Below are positions 1 through 8,516 of a stretch of DNA of 64,000 nucleotides, piece by piece; the first letter of the stretch is position 1, and every line of letters begins with the position of its first letter. This DNA is from Actinokineospora alba (GTDB lineage Bacteria; Actinomycetota; Actinomycetes; Mycobacteriales; Pseudonocardiaceae). The translations under genes and the position numbers were made by a program. Under the pieces are notes generated by a model. The model did not search any database. It worked only from the letters and a program-made list of their open reading frames with translations, and was not told where the DNA came from. The DNA is taken from assembly GCF_004362515.1 (NCBI RefSeq), contig NZ_SNXU01000001.1, forward strand, positions 1,922,001 through 1,986,000, in the 5' to 3' direction.

Positions 1-459
1 GTGAGCTGGCAGGTCTCCGCGAGGATCGGCGCCAACGCCCACGTGACCCGCACCGAGCTGGCACCCGCCCTGGACCCGGCCGACGTCGTGGTCGTGGTGC
101 TCGGCGTCAACGACGTGATCGAGTTCCACTCCGCCGCCCGCTGGACCCGCGACCTGCTGCGACTGCTGATCGACCTGCGCGCGACGCACGGCCGGATCGT
201 GCTCGCCGGTGTCCCGCCGATGGCCCGGTTCCCGGCGCTGCCCCGCCCGCTGCGCTCCGTCCTCGGCCTGCGCGCCGCCGAGCTCGACGCGGCGGCCGCG
301 CGCGTCGCCCGGCGGGTGCCAGGCGTCGCGCACGTCCCACTGCCGCACGAGTTGATCGACGGCGACCTCTTCTGCGCCGACCGGTTCCACCCGTCCGAGG
401 GCGGCTACGCCCTGTGGGCCGACGGGCTCGCCGACGCCGTCAGCGCTGCGCGGCGCTGA
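1..459 (+). CDS. SGNH/GDSL-type hydrolase, C-terminal part (truncated by window edge)
   Basis: This is the C-terminal part of an SGNH-fold esterase or lipase. It shows block III (VVVVLGVNDVIEF, with the GxND asparagine that helps form the oxyanion hole) and block V (DRFHPSEGGYALWA, the catalytic Asp-x-x-His). The block I GDS serine is absent because the gene begins upstream of the window, so the GTG at base 1 is probably an internal codon. The natural substrate cannot be told. The stop overlaps the stop region of the convergent SRPBCC gene by 20 bp. Confidence 0.85.
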   Translation: MSWQVSARIGANAHVTRTELAPALDPADVVVVVLGVNDVIEFHSAARWTRDLLRLLIDLRATHGRIVLAGVPPMARFPALPRPLRSVLGLRAAELDAAAARVARRVPGVAHVPLPHELIDGDLFCADRFHPSEGGYALWADGLADAVSAARR

Positions 460-892
460 TCAGCTTGCGGCTCAGCATCTTGATGCCCTTGTTCAACCCG
501 AACCGGAGGATCGGCCCGGTCCCGGGCACCAGCTCGGTGAAACTCGCCCGCCACACGACCTCCGTGCCGCCGTCTTCGCGCGGGGTCAGCGTGATCTCGC
601 CCTGGTAGTCCTTCATCGGCGACGGAGTCCGCAGCGCGTAGACGTGGCGGCGGTCCTGCTCGTACTCCAGGGTCTCCTCGCGCACAAGCACCGGTTTGCG
701 GCCCAGCAGCCGCACCCCGCCGACCCCACCGGGCGCCGGGTCGCCGAGCCGCTCCAGCGAGGAGTGCGCGATCACCGGGCCCGCCCACTCCGACCAGCGA
801 GCGCCGTCGGCGACCAGGGCGAAGATCGTCGCCGCGTCGGCGCGACTGCTCGCGGTGACCTCGACGGCGTAAGTCTGTCGGCTGATGACCAT
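440..892 (-). CDS. SRPBCC-family protein (polyketide cyclase/START-like fold)
   Basis: A 150-residue protein with the START/SRPBCC pattern: an N-terminal strand (YAVEVTASSRADAATIFALV), the WSEWAGP segment after the first helix, and a C-terminal helix (GPILRFGLNKGIKMLSRKL). Members bind hydrophobic ligands in a deep cavity; the ligand here is unknown. Rv0910-like toxins belong to the same fold, and an Rv0909-like small protein lies at 5657, but the two are 5 kb apart and not an operon. The start is an ATG with AGGAGGC a few bases upstream (reading minus). Confidence 0.8.
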   Translation of the reverse strand: MVISRQTYAVEVTASSRADAATIFALVADGARWSEWAGPVIAHSSLERLGDPAPGGVGGVRLLGRKPVLVREETLEYEQDRRHVYALRTPSPMKDYQGEITLTPREDGGTEVVWRASFTELVPGTGPILRFGLNKGIKMLSRKLISAAQR

Positions 893-951
893 GAAGTGCC
901 TCCTGTGCGCGGGAACCTCATCGTTACACGCGCCCTTGTAGCCTCGGGCGC

Positions 952-2580
952 ATGACCTCTGGGGAGACCGCGCTCGCGGACGAACTGCTGGACGCGCTGA
1001 TGGACGCCGACCCGCTCGGCGCGAGCCTGATCGGCCTGCCGGGCTATGACGACCGGCTCTCCGACCCGTCGGAGGAGGCCGAGCAGCGGCTGCGGTCGAA
1101 GATCGCCGACATCGCGGCCCGGGCCCAGGACTCGGCCGACGTCACCGGGCAGGTCGTCGCGCAGCAGGCCCGCGCGGCGATCGACCGGATCGACTCGCGG
1201 ATGATCGAGTACACGATCTCCGACTTCTTCGTCGGACCCGCCGCGGCGCTGCTCACCTTCCTGCCGATGGTCGCCCTGCCGGACGCCGAGCGCGCGAAGG
1301 CCTACCTGACCCGGCTGCGCGCGGTGCCCGAGCACCTCGACGGGGTCACCGAGCGGCACCGCGCCGGGATCGCCGCCGGACGGGTGCCGGTGCGCAGGCT
1401 CGTCGACGCCGCGGTCGCGCACCTCGATCGCTACCTCGGTTCACCGGACACCGACCCGCTGTTGTCGCAGCAGTTCGATGACGCGGAGTTCAACGCCGAG
1501 CGCGCGCGGATCGTCGGTGACCTGGTCCGACCGGCGTTCGCCCGCTATCGCGAGACGCTCGCCGAGGAGTTCGCCCCGCACGGCCGGTCCGACGACCGTC
1601 CCGGCCTGTGCGCGCTGCCCGACGGCGAGGCCGCCTACGCCGGGCTTTCCCGGGCCCACACCACGACCGATCGCACCCCGGAGGACCTGCACCAGACCGG
1701 TCTCGACCTCATCGCCGCCCTGCGCGAGGAGTACGCCGAGATCGGCGAGCGGGTATTCGGCGTGCGCGACCAGGCAGAGATCTTCCAGCGGATGATCACC
1801 GACCCGGCCATGCGCTGGCGCGACGGTGAGGAACTGCTCGCGCACGCGCGCACGACCATCGAACGGGCTGAGGCCGAGGCGCCGAAGTGGTTCGGCACAC
1901 TGCCCGGCCAGCGCTGCCAGGTGCAGCCGGTCCCCGCCGCCGAGGCGCCGGGCGGGCCCGCGGCGTACTACATGCCGCCGTCACTCGACGGGCTGCGACC
2001 CGGGGTGTACTTCGCCAACACCGACCGTGCCCACGAGCGCGACCGGTTCGTCGCCGAGGTCACCGCGTTCCACGAAGCCGTGCCGGGGCACCACTTCCAG
2101 CTGACCATCGCCCAGGAGCTGACCGGCCTGCCGACGCTGCGCAAGCTCGCCGACGTCAACGCCTACACCGAGGGCTGGGGGCTCTACACCGAGCGGCTGG
2201 CCGAGGAGATGGGTCTCTACAGCGGCGACGTCGACCGGCTCGGCATGCTCTCGATGGACTCGCTGCGGGCGGCGCGGCTGGTGGTGGACACCGGCCTGCA
2301 CGCGAAGGGTTGGAGCCGGGAGCAGGCGCTGTCCTACATGCGTGAGAACACCCCGCTTTCCGCGCTCGAGATCGGCAACGAGGTCAACCGGTACATCGCG
2401 TACCCGGGTCAGGCGCTGTCCTACATGGTCGGCAGGCTCGAGATCCTGCGTATCCGCGCGGCGGCCAAAGACCGGCTGGGTGCGGCGTTCGACATCCGTG
2501 GGTTCCACGATCTGGTTCTAGGCGGCGGACCGCTGCCGCTGTCGGTGCTCGCGGAGGTTGTCGAGCGCTGGGACGGCTGA
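952..2580 (+). CDS. DUF885 family protein, probable zinc metallopeptidase
   Basis: A 542-residue DUF885 protein, full length for the family. Two signatures of the group are seen: FHEAVPGHHFQ near residue 375, an HExxxGHH-type presumed metal site, and EGWGLYTERLAEEMG about 35 residues later, which resembles the third-ligand region of gluzincin peptidases. There is no signal peptide, so it is likely cytoplasmic. The ATG at 952 lies about 60 bp from the start of the divergent SRPBCC gene, so the two share a promoter region. Peptidase activity is inferred from the motifs; the substrate is unknown. Confidence 0.85.
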   Translation: MTSGETALADELLDALMDADPLGASLIGLPGYDDRLSDPSEEAEQRLRSKIADIAARAQDSADVTGQVVAQQARAAIDRIDSRMIEYTISDFFVGPAAALLTFLPMVALPDAERAKAYLTRLRAVPEHLDGVTERHRAGIAAGRVPVRRLVDAAVAHLDRYLGSPDTDPLLSQQFDDAEFNAERARIVGDLVRPAFARYRETLAEEFAPHGRSDDRPGLCALPDGEAAYAGLSRAHTTTDRTPEDLHQTGLDLIAALREEYAEIGERVFGVRDQAEIFQRMITDPAMRWRDGEELLAHARTTIERAEAEAPKWFGTLPGQRCQVQPVPAAEAPGGPAAYYMPPSLDGLRPGVYFANTDRAHERDRFVAEVTAFHEAVPGHHFQLTIAQELTGLPTLRKLADVNAYTEGWGLYTERLAEEMGLYSGDVDRLGMLSMDSLRAARLVVDTGLHAKGWSREQALSYMRENTPLSALEIGNEVNRYIAYPGQALSYMVGRLEILRIRAAAKDRLGAAFDIRGFHDLVLGGGPLPLSVLAEVVERWDG

Positions 2581-2637
2581 GCCCCAACGGTTTCCTGAGA
2601 TCGGCGGGCTCCTCCCAAGGTCGGCATAATCCGCGCG

Positions 2638-3291
2638 ATGAGCCACACGACGATCCCGCGGTCGCATCCCCGCCGCGCCACGGGGCTGCTGATGATCGGG
2701 ATCGTGCTGGCGGCCCTGCTCGTGTCCGGGTGGGCGCCACGCGAACGCGGTACTTGGCTGCTGGAGGTCGTCTGGGTGCTGATCGCCCTGCCGCTCGTGT
2801 TGTTCACCCGGCGCCGGTTCCCGTTGACGACCCTGCTGTGCTGGCTGCTGGTCGTGCACGCTCTGGTGCTCTGCTACGGCGGGCACTACACCTATGCGAT
2901 GACGCCGCTGGGCGACTGGGCGCGTGACGCGTTCGACCTGTCCCGCAATCACTACGACCGGCTTGGCCACCTGGTGCAGGGTTTCGTGCCCGCCATCCTG
3001 GTGCGCGAACTGCTGCTGCGGCTGACTCCGCTGCGGCCGGGCGGCTGGCTGTTCGTCCTGGTGAGCTCGGTGTGCCTGGCGGGCAGCGCGTGCTTCGAGT
3101 TCGTCGAGTGGGGTGCCGCTGTGGTGCTCGGATCCGGGGCGGACGCGTTTCTCGGCGCGCAGGGCGATGTGTGGGACACCCAATGGGACATGGCGCTGGC
3201 GCTCGTGGGCTCGGTCCTCGCCCAGCTCTCGTTGGCCCGGCTGCACGACCGCCAGCTTGGGCAGCCTAGTTCCGCCGCGCGCTCTCGATGA
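2638..3291 (+). CDS. YjdF/DUF2238 family integral membrane protein
   Basis: A 217-residue membrane protein with about six hydrophobic segments. The family signature is visible in the middle: GGHYTYAMTPLGDW, followed by RNHYDRLGHLVQGF and later EFVEWGAA and DTQWDMALALVGS. The conserved acidic and His residues at membrane edges are typical of DUF2238; no biochemical role is established for the family. It starts 57 bp after the DUF885 gene and may be co-transcribed with it. Its 3' end overlaps the convergent gene by 26 bp. Confidence 0.85.
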   Translation: MSHTTIPRSHPRRATGLLMIGIVLAALLVSGWAPRERGTWLLEVVWVLIALPLVLFTRRRFPLTTLLCWLLVVHALVLCYGGHYTYAMTPLGDWARDAFDLSRNHYDRLGHLVQGFVPAILVRELLLRLTPLRPGGWLFVLVSSVCLAGSACFEFVEWGAAVVLGSGADAFLGAQGDVWDTQWDMALALVGSVLAQLSLARLHDRQLGQPSSAARSR

Positions 3292-4036
3292 TCTTGCGGG
3301 TGGTCGCGCCGGGCAGGGACTTCGGGCTGTCCGGCCCGCCCGCCAAGTCGTTGGTGACCACCAGCAGAGCGGCGCCGCGGTCGCCTAGTCCCGTCGCGAG
3401 AACAGTCACCTCGGCATCCTTCGGCAGGCACGCCTCGGCTGCCTTCGGGCTGATCTTCGCCGTCACCACCACAGCCTTCTTGCCGTCGACGAGCGTCGAC
3501 TCGGTCGCGGGCGAGTCGACCCGGGCGCCGGGGTAGTAGGTGTCGGCGAAAGCCTTGGCGAAGGCCGCGGCGGTCGACTCCGGATCGAGGGGCTTGGCCG
3601 ACTTGCTCTGCGCCGCCGCCCCGACCACGCGCGCCCGGGACCGTCGGGTGCCCGCGCAGTCGTAGACGCCGTACTCGGCGACCCCGGTGAAGCTGACGCC
3701 GAGCACCTCGACGGCGTCGTTGGACGCCACCCAGTCCGTCGGAACCGCGTAGGTCAGCCGGGCCGGGGTGTTGACGATGGAGCTGGTCGACGGCGGGGCG
3801 CTCCTGGTGGCCGGGGCGGGCGTCAACGCGGGAACCGCCTCGGGGGTACCGCCATTGCGGTTGATAACCCCGATGGCGATAACGGTTCCGACAATGGCGA
3901 TGATCGCGATGATGCTCAGCGTCGCGGGCAATAGGGACCTGGTCGGAGCGGGCAATTCGGTGAAAGTGGACAGTGGCGGCGAGCCGCTTACCGGGGTGTG
4001 TTCACGCTGCGGATCTTCGCTCGGCCAACCGGTCAC
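3266..4036 (-). CDS. Single-pass membrane protein, actinobacterial, unknown function
   Basis: A 256-residue protein. A proline-rich cytoplasmic N-terminus leads to one membrane segment (about residues 36-57, LLPATLSIIAIIAIVGTVIA), a Thr/Pro/Ala linker and an extracytoplasmic domain of about 160 residues. That domain carries two cysteines (YDCAG and EACLP) that could form a disulfide, and a YYPGA motif seen in similar actinobacterial membrane-anchored proteins. I do not assign a function. It converges on the YjdF gene with a 26-bp overlap and has a free 5' region shared with the thioester surface protein gene. Confidence 0.75.
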   Translation of the reverse strand: MTGWPSEDPQREHTPVSGSPPLSTFTELPAPTRSLLPATLSIIAIIAIVGTVIAIGVINRNGGTPEAVPALTPAPATRSAPPSTSSIVNTPARLTYAVPTDWVASNDAVEVLGVSFTGVAEYGVYDCAGTRRSRARVVGAAAQSKSAKPLDPESTAAAFAKAFADTYYPGARVDSPATESTLVDGKKAVVVTAKISPKAAEACLPKDAEVTVLATGLGDRGAALLVVTNDLAGGPDSPKSLPGATTRKIIESARRN

Positions 4037-4135
4037 GCACCGACTTTAGTGCGGGTGCGACAACCCCGTATTCGGTTCGCGGCGAGCGCCACTCCACCTC
4101 GGTTTCACCCAGCGGTACTGGCCACCCGGTTAGGG

Positions 4136-4176
4136 GTCACCCCAGTGACGGGGTGACTACAACTCTGAGTAGAGTT
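4136..4176. promoter_or_regulatory. Two adjacent inverted repeats in a divergent promoter region
   Basis: The 275-bp space between the divergent genes starting at 4036 and 4311 holds two short palindromes: GTCACCCC-N6-GGGGTGAC at 4136-4157 and AACTCT-N4-AGAGTT at 4161-4176. Their size and spacing suit repressor or activator half-sites. No regulator gene is adjacent and no promoter hexamers are assigned, so operator function is a suggestion only. Confidence 0.3.
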
Positions 4177-4310
4177 CGGCCCGCTGAAGGGGATGATCTT
4201 TACTCAATCGAGTGACGGTTATTCGCTGAACCAGCCCGCGGCGGGCATTGCGCATCCACGCCGCATCCACGGTTTGCAGGATCGTCGTCGGATCTGAACA
4301 AGGAGACTCC

Positions 4311-5468
4311 ATGGGAACTCGCTTCCCGTCGCGCCGCGTCGGCGCCGTACTCGCCGCGGCATCGGCCACCCTGATGCTGGCCGCCCTTCCCGCCTCCGCC
4401 GACCCGGTCAAGGGCCGGGCGCAGCAGGAGCCCAAGTCCGATGGCCACGCGGTCAACATGGGCGCGGGCGACCTCGCGGGCATGCAGCCCTCGCTGTTCA
4501 CCCTCAAGCTCGCCGACGGCTCGACGCTGCGGGTCTACTGCGTCGAGGTCCACACAAACCTGAGCTACAAGAAGGACATGGTCGAGGTCCCGTGGGACAA
4601 GTACCCCACGCAGAACTCCCCCTTCCACAAGAACCGCGCCAAGGTCAACTGGGTGCTGCACAACGGCTTCCCGGCCAAGCAGGTCGACGACCTGAAGAAG
4701 CTTCCCGGCCTCGACGGCCTCGACGAGAAGGAAGCCATCTCCGCGACCCAGGCCGCGGTGTGGCACTTCAGTGACGACGTCAACCTCGACGCGAACAACC
4801 CGACGCCGAAGAACGCCGACGCCAAGAACGACGTCAAGGCGTTCTACGACTACCTCGTCGGCTCGTCCAACACGGGCATCGCCGACCAGCCGACCCCCGC
4901 GCTGGAGATCAACCCGGCCAAGGTCAGCGGTCAGGCGGGCAAGCTCGTCGGCCCGTTCAAGGTCAGCACGAACGGCGCCGTCAAGGAGATCGAGAAGAAC
5001 CTGCCGGAGGGCGTCACGCTCACCGACAAGGACGGCAAGGAGATCGCCGCGGGCGGCATCAAGGACGGCGCCGAGCTGTTCCTGAAGGTCCCGGCCGACG
5101 CCAAGGCGGGCGACGCGGACTTCAAGCTCAAGGGTTCCTCGAAGGCGGACACCGGCAGGCTGTTCGTGATCGAGAACTACGAGTCCGGCAAGGGCCAGTC
5201 GCTGATCGTGGCCGACTCCTCGGAGCTCAAGGTCGAGGCGGGCGCCAAGGGTGACTGGAAGGTCGCCCCGGTGACCACGACGACCACGACGACGACCACC
5301 CCGGCCCCGACGACCCCGGCGCCGACCACGACTCCCGCCCCGACCCCGCAGGGCTCCGACCTGCCGGACACCGGCGCGTCGATCCTGGTCCCGGCGCTGG
5401 TCGGCCTCGGCCTCGTCGGCGCGGGCGCGGGCGCGCTGATCTACCAGCGCCGCCGCCGCTCGGCCTGA
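4311..5468 (+). CDS. Cys-Gln thioester surface protein with LPDTG sortase anchor
   Basis: A secreted wall-anchored protein. From the chosen ATG at 4311 (AGGAG 5 bases upstream) there is a signal peptide of about 30 residues (cleavage near ASA-DP). A TQXA/thioester domain follows: RVYCVEVH contains the Cys and ATQAAVWHF the Gln expected to form an internal thioester, as in streptococcal thioester adhesins. Next come a beta-rich region, a Thr/Pro stalk (TTTTTTPAPTTP) and a C-terminal LPDTG, a membrane segment and an RRRRS tail. It is predicted to bond covalently to a host, substrate or neighbouring-cell amine. No sortase gene lies in the window. The upstream in-frame extension to 4248 lacks an RBS. 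Confidence 0.88.
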   Translation: MGTRFPSRRVGAVLAAASATLMLAALPASADPVKGRAQQEPKSDGHAVNMGAGDLAGMQPSLFTLKLADGSTLRVYCVEVHTNLSYKKDMVEVPWDKYPTQNSPFHKNRAKVNWVLHNGFPAKQVDDLKKLPGLDGLDEKEAISATQAAVWHFSDDVNLDANNPTPKNADAKNDVKAFYDYLVGSSNTGIADQPTPALEINPAKVSGQAGKLVGPFKVSTNGAVKEIEKNLPEGVTLTDKDGKEIAAGGIKDGAELFLKVPADAKAGDADFKLKGSSKADTGRLFVIENYESGKGQSLIVADSSELKVEAGAKGDWKVAPVTTTTTTTTTPAPTTPAPTTTPAPTPQGSDLPDTGASILVPALVGLGLVGAGAGALIYQRRRRSA

Positions 5469-5481
5469 AGCTGATCTGAGG

Positions 5482-5513
5482 GAGGCCCCGCCGGCACCGT
5501 CCGGCGGGGCCTC
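5482..5513 (+). terminator. Hairpin terminator after thioester surface protein
   Basis: A 13-bp perfect stem (GAGGCCCCGCCGG / CCGGCGGGGCCTC) with a 6-nt loop lies 13 bp after the stop codon. It has no T-run, as is usual in this GC range. Confidence 0.7.
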
Positions 5514-5656
5514 ACCCATGTGTGCGCCAGGTCGCGGACTGAGCCGAAATGAGTAAGTTGATCCACGCGGAGCAGCTTCCGCAGTGGGATGGCAAGACTT
5601 GGTTGGGTACCCTGCACGGGTGCGCGCCCGAGTCGGGGAGTGCGTGAGGAGCACTG

Positions 5657-5872
5657 ATGGGTATCGACTTCAACGAGCTCAAGAACAAGGCCGCTGGTCT
5701 TGTCGAGGAGCACGGCGACAAGATCGAGCAGGGTGTCGAGAAGGCCGGCGAGTTCGCCAAGAGCAAGTTCGGTCACGACGAGCAGGTGGACGGTGTCGTG
5801 AACAAGGTCCAGGAAATGATCCCGGACAAGCCCGGCGCCACTCCTGAGACCCCCGAGGGCAACCAGGCGTGA
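5657..5872 (+). CDS. Rv0909/MT0933-like small antitoxin-family protein
   Basis: A 71-residue, highly charged, helical protein (MGIDFNELKNKAAGLVEEHG, later GVEKAGEFAKSKFG) of the MT0933 antitoxin family, whose Mycobacterium member Rv0909 is paired with the SRPBCC toxin Rv0910. Here no toxin gene follows: a terminator and then a glycolipid-binding-like gene come next. It may be an orphan antitoxin or a stress protein similar to CsbD. The RBS (GAGG about 10 bases upstream) supports the ATG at 5657. Confidence 0.75.
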   Translation: MGIDFNELKNKAAGLVEEHGDKIEQGVEKAGEFAKSKFGHDEQVDGVVNKVQEMIPDKPGATPETPEGNQA

Positions 5873-5892
5873 GTTTGGACAGGCAGAACGAC

Positions 5893-5924
5893 GAGCGGGC
5901 CCTTCCTCAGGGAGGGGCCCGCTC
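5893..5924 (+). terminator. Hairpin terminator after Rv0909-like gene
   Basis: The stem GAGCGGGCCC / GGGCCCGCTC lies 20 bp past the stop. It falls inside the longest possible reading frame of the next gene, which argues that the next gene starts downstream at 5947. Confidence 0.7.
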
Positions 5925-5946
5925 CTCTGCTGCCCGCAAACCCTCG

Positions 5947-6507
5947 ATGGTCACCTGGCAGTGCGACAGCCCGCCCCGGCTCGAGTCGGTCCGGCTGCTG
6001 GTCAGCGACAGCAGGCTGCGCGCGTCCGGCCGGATCATCGCCGCGGCCGACGACTCGGCTGAGGCGTTCAGCGCGTCGTTCGAGGCCTCCGTCGAGGGCG
6101 ACACCGCGGGCAGGTTGCTGCTGCGGACCACGACGTCGGAGGACGAACGCCAGATCTCGCTCAGCCGCACCGAGGACGGTGTCTGGCTGGTCGACCGCGA
6201 CGGGGTGTCCCGGCGCGATGAGTTCGACGGGTCCGTGACGGTCGCCGTCGCGGGCGCGATCACGTTCCACACGCTGCCGATCCGCAGGCTGGGGCTGCAC
6301 CGGACCGCGGGCGAGGCCGAGATCCCGGTCGTGTTCGTCGCGCTGCCGGACCTCGCGGTGAGCCTGGTCCGGGCGACCTACCGGACCGTGTCGATCACCG
6401 AGGACGGCGCGGTCATCGAGGTCACCAGCGCCGGGACCACCAGCACGCTGGTCGTCGACGCCGACGGAATCGTCATCGATCACGAAGGCGTGGGCCGCCG
6501 CGTCTAG
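5947..6507 (+). CDS. Putative glycolipid-binding domain protein (DUF1089-like)
   Basis: From the ATG at 5947 the product is 186 residues and opens MVTWQCDSPPRLESVRLLVS, typical of the putative glycolipid-binding (DUF1089) family: an all-beta protein with RASGRIIAA and SASFEASV strands. The frame is open back to a GTG at 5869, but that extension would run through a terminator hairpin and is rejected. The function is poorly defined in the family. It overlaps the stop of the convergent FN3 protein by 4 bp. Confidence 0.7.
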   Translation: MVTWQCDSPPRLESVRLLVSDSRLRASGRIIAAADDSAEAFSASFEASVEGDTAGRLLLRTTTSEDERQISLSRTEDGVWLVDRDGVSRRDEFDGSVTVAVAGAITFHTLPIRRLGLHRTAGEAEIPVVFVALPDLAVSLVRATYRTVSITEDGAVIEVTSAGTTSTLVVDADGIVIDHEGVGRRV

Positions 6508-8459
6508 ACGCGGAACGGCGCATAGGCGACCGCGAACGCCGCGCGCGGGTCCACCCCGATCGCCTTGATCTCGATCACGTGCTCGCCCGCGGCCATGCCC
6601 GTGGTGTCCACGGCCAACCGCCACACACCCGCGGTGCCAGGGCCGTCGGCGACCGTCGGGATCCCCGCGATCCGCTGGTCGTCCAGCCGCACCTCGATCC
6701 CGGCGAGGCCTGCCAGCTCACCGCCGAGCCGCTGCCCACCGGGCCCGTCGGCGGTCACCTCCAGCACCAACCGCCCACGCGGGACCACCCCGCCCTGGCC
6801 GATCACCTGACCCGCCGCGTCGAGGAACCGCGCGCTGGGCCGGGCCAGCGCGATCCGGGTCAGGGCGAGCGGCACGTCGGTCCCGGACCCGCTGGCCGCG
6901 GACACCGCGCCAGGTGGGGCGGCCAGCTCCACCGACGCGCTGACCACGCGGGCCGCGCCCTCGCCACGCCGGATCGGGCCGCGCACCCGGATCGGGAGCG
7001 TGTCGCTGTCCGCGCGCAGGACGAGCGCGTCGGCGGGCACGTCGGCGACGATCGGGTACCGGACACCGCGCGCCGGGGTCTGGCCGGCGACCGCGGGTCT
7101 CGCCGGGAACTCGCGACCGCCGACTTCGACGGTGAACTGGTCTTCGGTCGGAGCGCGGTTCGTCGGCACGAGAGTCACGCGGAGCTGCCCACCGGTAGTG
7201 CCTTGGACGCGCGCTCCGCCGGACGGTGTGACAAGGCCGCTCCCCGCCTCGACGACGGACCGGCCGGTGTCCAGGACCGGCGGCACCACCAGGACCGGGG
7301 CCGCTGTCGGCGCCCCCAGGAACGCGATGAGGTCGACCGCCGCGTGCAGGCCGGTAGGACCGCCGATGAACCCGACCAGGACGGTGGCTTCCCGCCACGC
7401 GACGACGGCGTCGCTTGCCGCGACGACCTTCCCGTCCCGCACGAGCCTGACACCGTCGGTGCGGACCACAACCTCCCAGCGGACAGTGATACCGATCTCG
7501 GCGGGAGCCATCGGGCTGAGGTCGGCGGTGACGCCGCTGCGGGCCATGCCGGGGGCCGCCCGGATCTCGGCGAAGGCGGTGGCCTCCCCGGTGACGCGGA
7601 CGCGGATCGAGCCCGGCGGCAGCGTCGGGTCCTCCTGGGAGGAGGCGAACGGACCACCGACGAGGTCGGCCGGGCCGGGGACCAGGTCGATCGTCAGCTC
7701 GCCCGCCTGCCCGGGGTGGTCGGTCTCCACCACGACGCGCCCCAACTCGCCGTCGGTCGCGCTGTCGCGGAGTTTGAACGGGGCACGCGGACGCAGGACG
7801 AGCGGCTCGGTGCCGCACTGGCCGCTGATCACCATGCGTTTGCCGTCGTTGCCCTCGCCCCTCGTCGCGCGTCCACAGTCCGAGGTCCCGCCCAGCCGCC
7901 AGCGCTGGGGTTCGGGGACGACCCGGGAGCTGAACCGGTCGACGAAGGACCATGCCGAGTCGTTGTCCGGGGCCTTCGGCTCCGCGTTGACGACGGCGGG
8001 GAGGGAGCGCCTGCCGAAGGCGTCGACGGTGCGGACCTCGACCTGGTACGACGTGCCGTTCTCCAAGGCGTCGAGTTGGGCGACCGGCTGGGAGAGCAGG
8101 CGGACGTTGGTGAGCGTGGTGCCACGTCCCCAGCGGATCTCGTATCCCGCCGCCCGGTCCGGTTCCGGTTTGCCGGTGCGTTCCGGTCCCCAAGCGACAA
8201 GCAGCCGCTGCGGGCCGGGGACGACGCTCAGGCTCGCGGGCTGGGCGGGCGGGTTGCCGGGCGCGGGGAGGACTATGCCGTCCGCGGCGAACTCCTTGAC
8301 CGTGGTCTGCGGAGGTGGAACCGGGCGTGGACCTGATTCGACGGGCTCTGGCGTGCGCAGGAGCGCTATCGCCGCGCCGATTACCGCCAGGCCGCCCGCG
8401 ACTATCGCGACCCGGCGAAGCGTTCGGCGCTTGGGTAAGGCGGGCTCTTGGAGATCCAC
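6504..8459 (-). CDS. Membrane-anchored fibronectin type III protein, unknown function
   Basis: A 651-residue protein. The short basic N-terminus (PKRRTLRRV) is followed by one membrane segment (about residues 15-33), a Pro-rich linker, and an FN3 domain at about residues 75-165 (RLLVAWGPE, YEIRWGRGT, SYQVEVRTVDAFG). The remaining 480 residues are beta-rich with repeated Ig-like stretches and no recognised catalytic motif. It is predicted to be exposed outside the cell. It stands alone: convergent with the DUF1089-like gene on one side, with tyrA transcribed toward it in the same direction 57 bp upstream. Confidence 0.8.
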   Translation of the reverse strand: MDLQEPALPKRRTLRRVAIVAGGLAVIGAAIALLRTPEPVESGPRPVPPPQTTVKEFAADGIVLPAPGNPPAQPASLSVVPGPQRLLVAWGPERTGKPEPDRAAGYEIRWGRGTTLTNVRLLSQPVAQLDALENGTSYQVEVRTVDAFGRRSLPAVVNAEPKAPDNDSAWSFVDRFSSRVVPEPQRWRLGGTSDCGRATRGEGNDGKRMVISGQCGTEPLVLRPRAPFKLRDSATDGELGRVVVETDHPGQAGELTIDLVPGPADLVGGPFASSQEDPTLPPGSIRVRVTGEATAFAEIRAAPGMARSGVTADLSPMAPAEIGITVRWEVVVRTDGVRLVRDGKVVAASDAVVAWREATVLVGFIGGPTGLHAAVDLIAFLGAPTAAPVLVVPPVLDTGRSVVEAGSGLVTPSGGARVQGTTGGQLRVTLVPTNRAPTEDQFTVEVGGREFPARPAVAGQTPARGVRYPIVADVPADALVLRADSDTLPIRVRGPIRRGEGAARVVSASVELAAPPGAVSAASGSGTDVPLALTRIALARPSARFLDAAGQVIGQGGVVPRGRLVLEVTADGPGGQRLGGELAGLAGIEVRLDDQRIAGIPTVADGPGTAGVWRLAVDTTGMAAGEHVIEIKAIGVDPRAAFAVAYAPFRV

Positions 8460-8516
8460 CGGCTCAACGTATGACCGTTCAGGTGATTGCTCACCTTTCG
8501 TTGCCGAGCCGATATC

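Noticed and set aside
4200..5654. 484-codon minus-strand frame opposite the thioester protein
   Set aside because: Low-complexity antisense product; the plus-strand gene has a signal peptide, catalytic residues and an anchor motif.
440..5872. SRPBCC gene and Rv0909-like gene as a toxin-antitoxin pair
   Set aside because: They are 5 kb apart on opposite strands with four unrelated genes between them.
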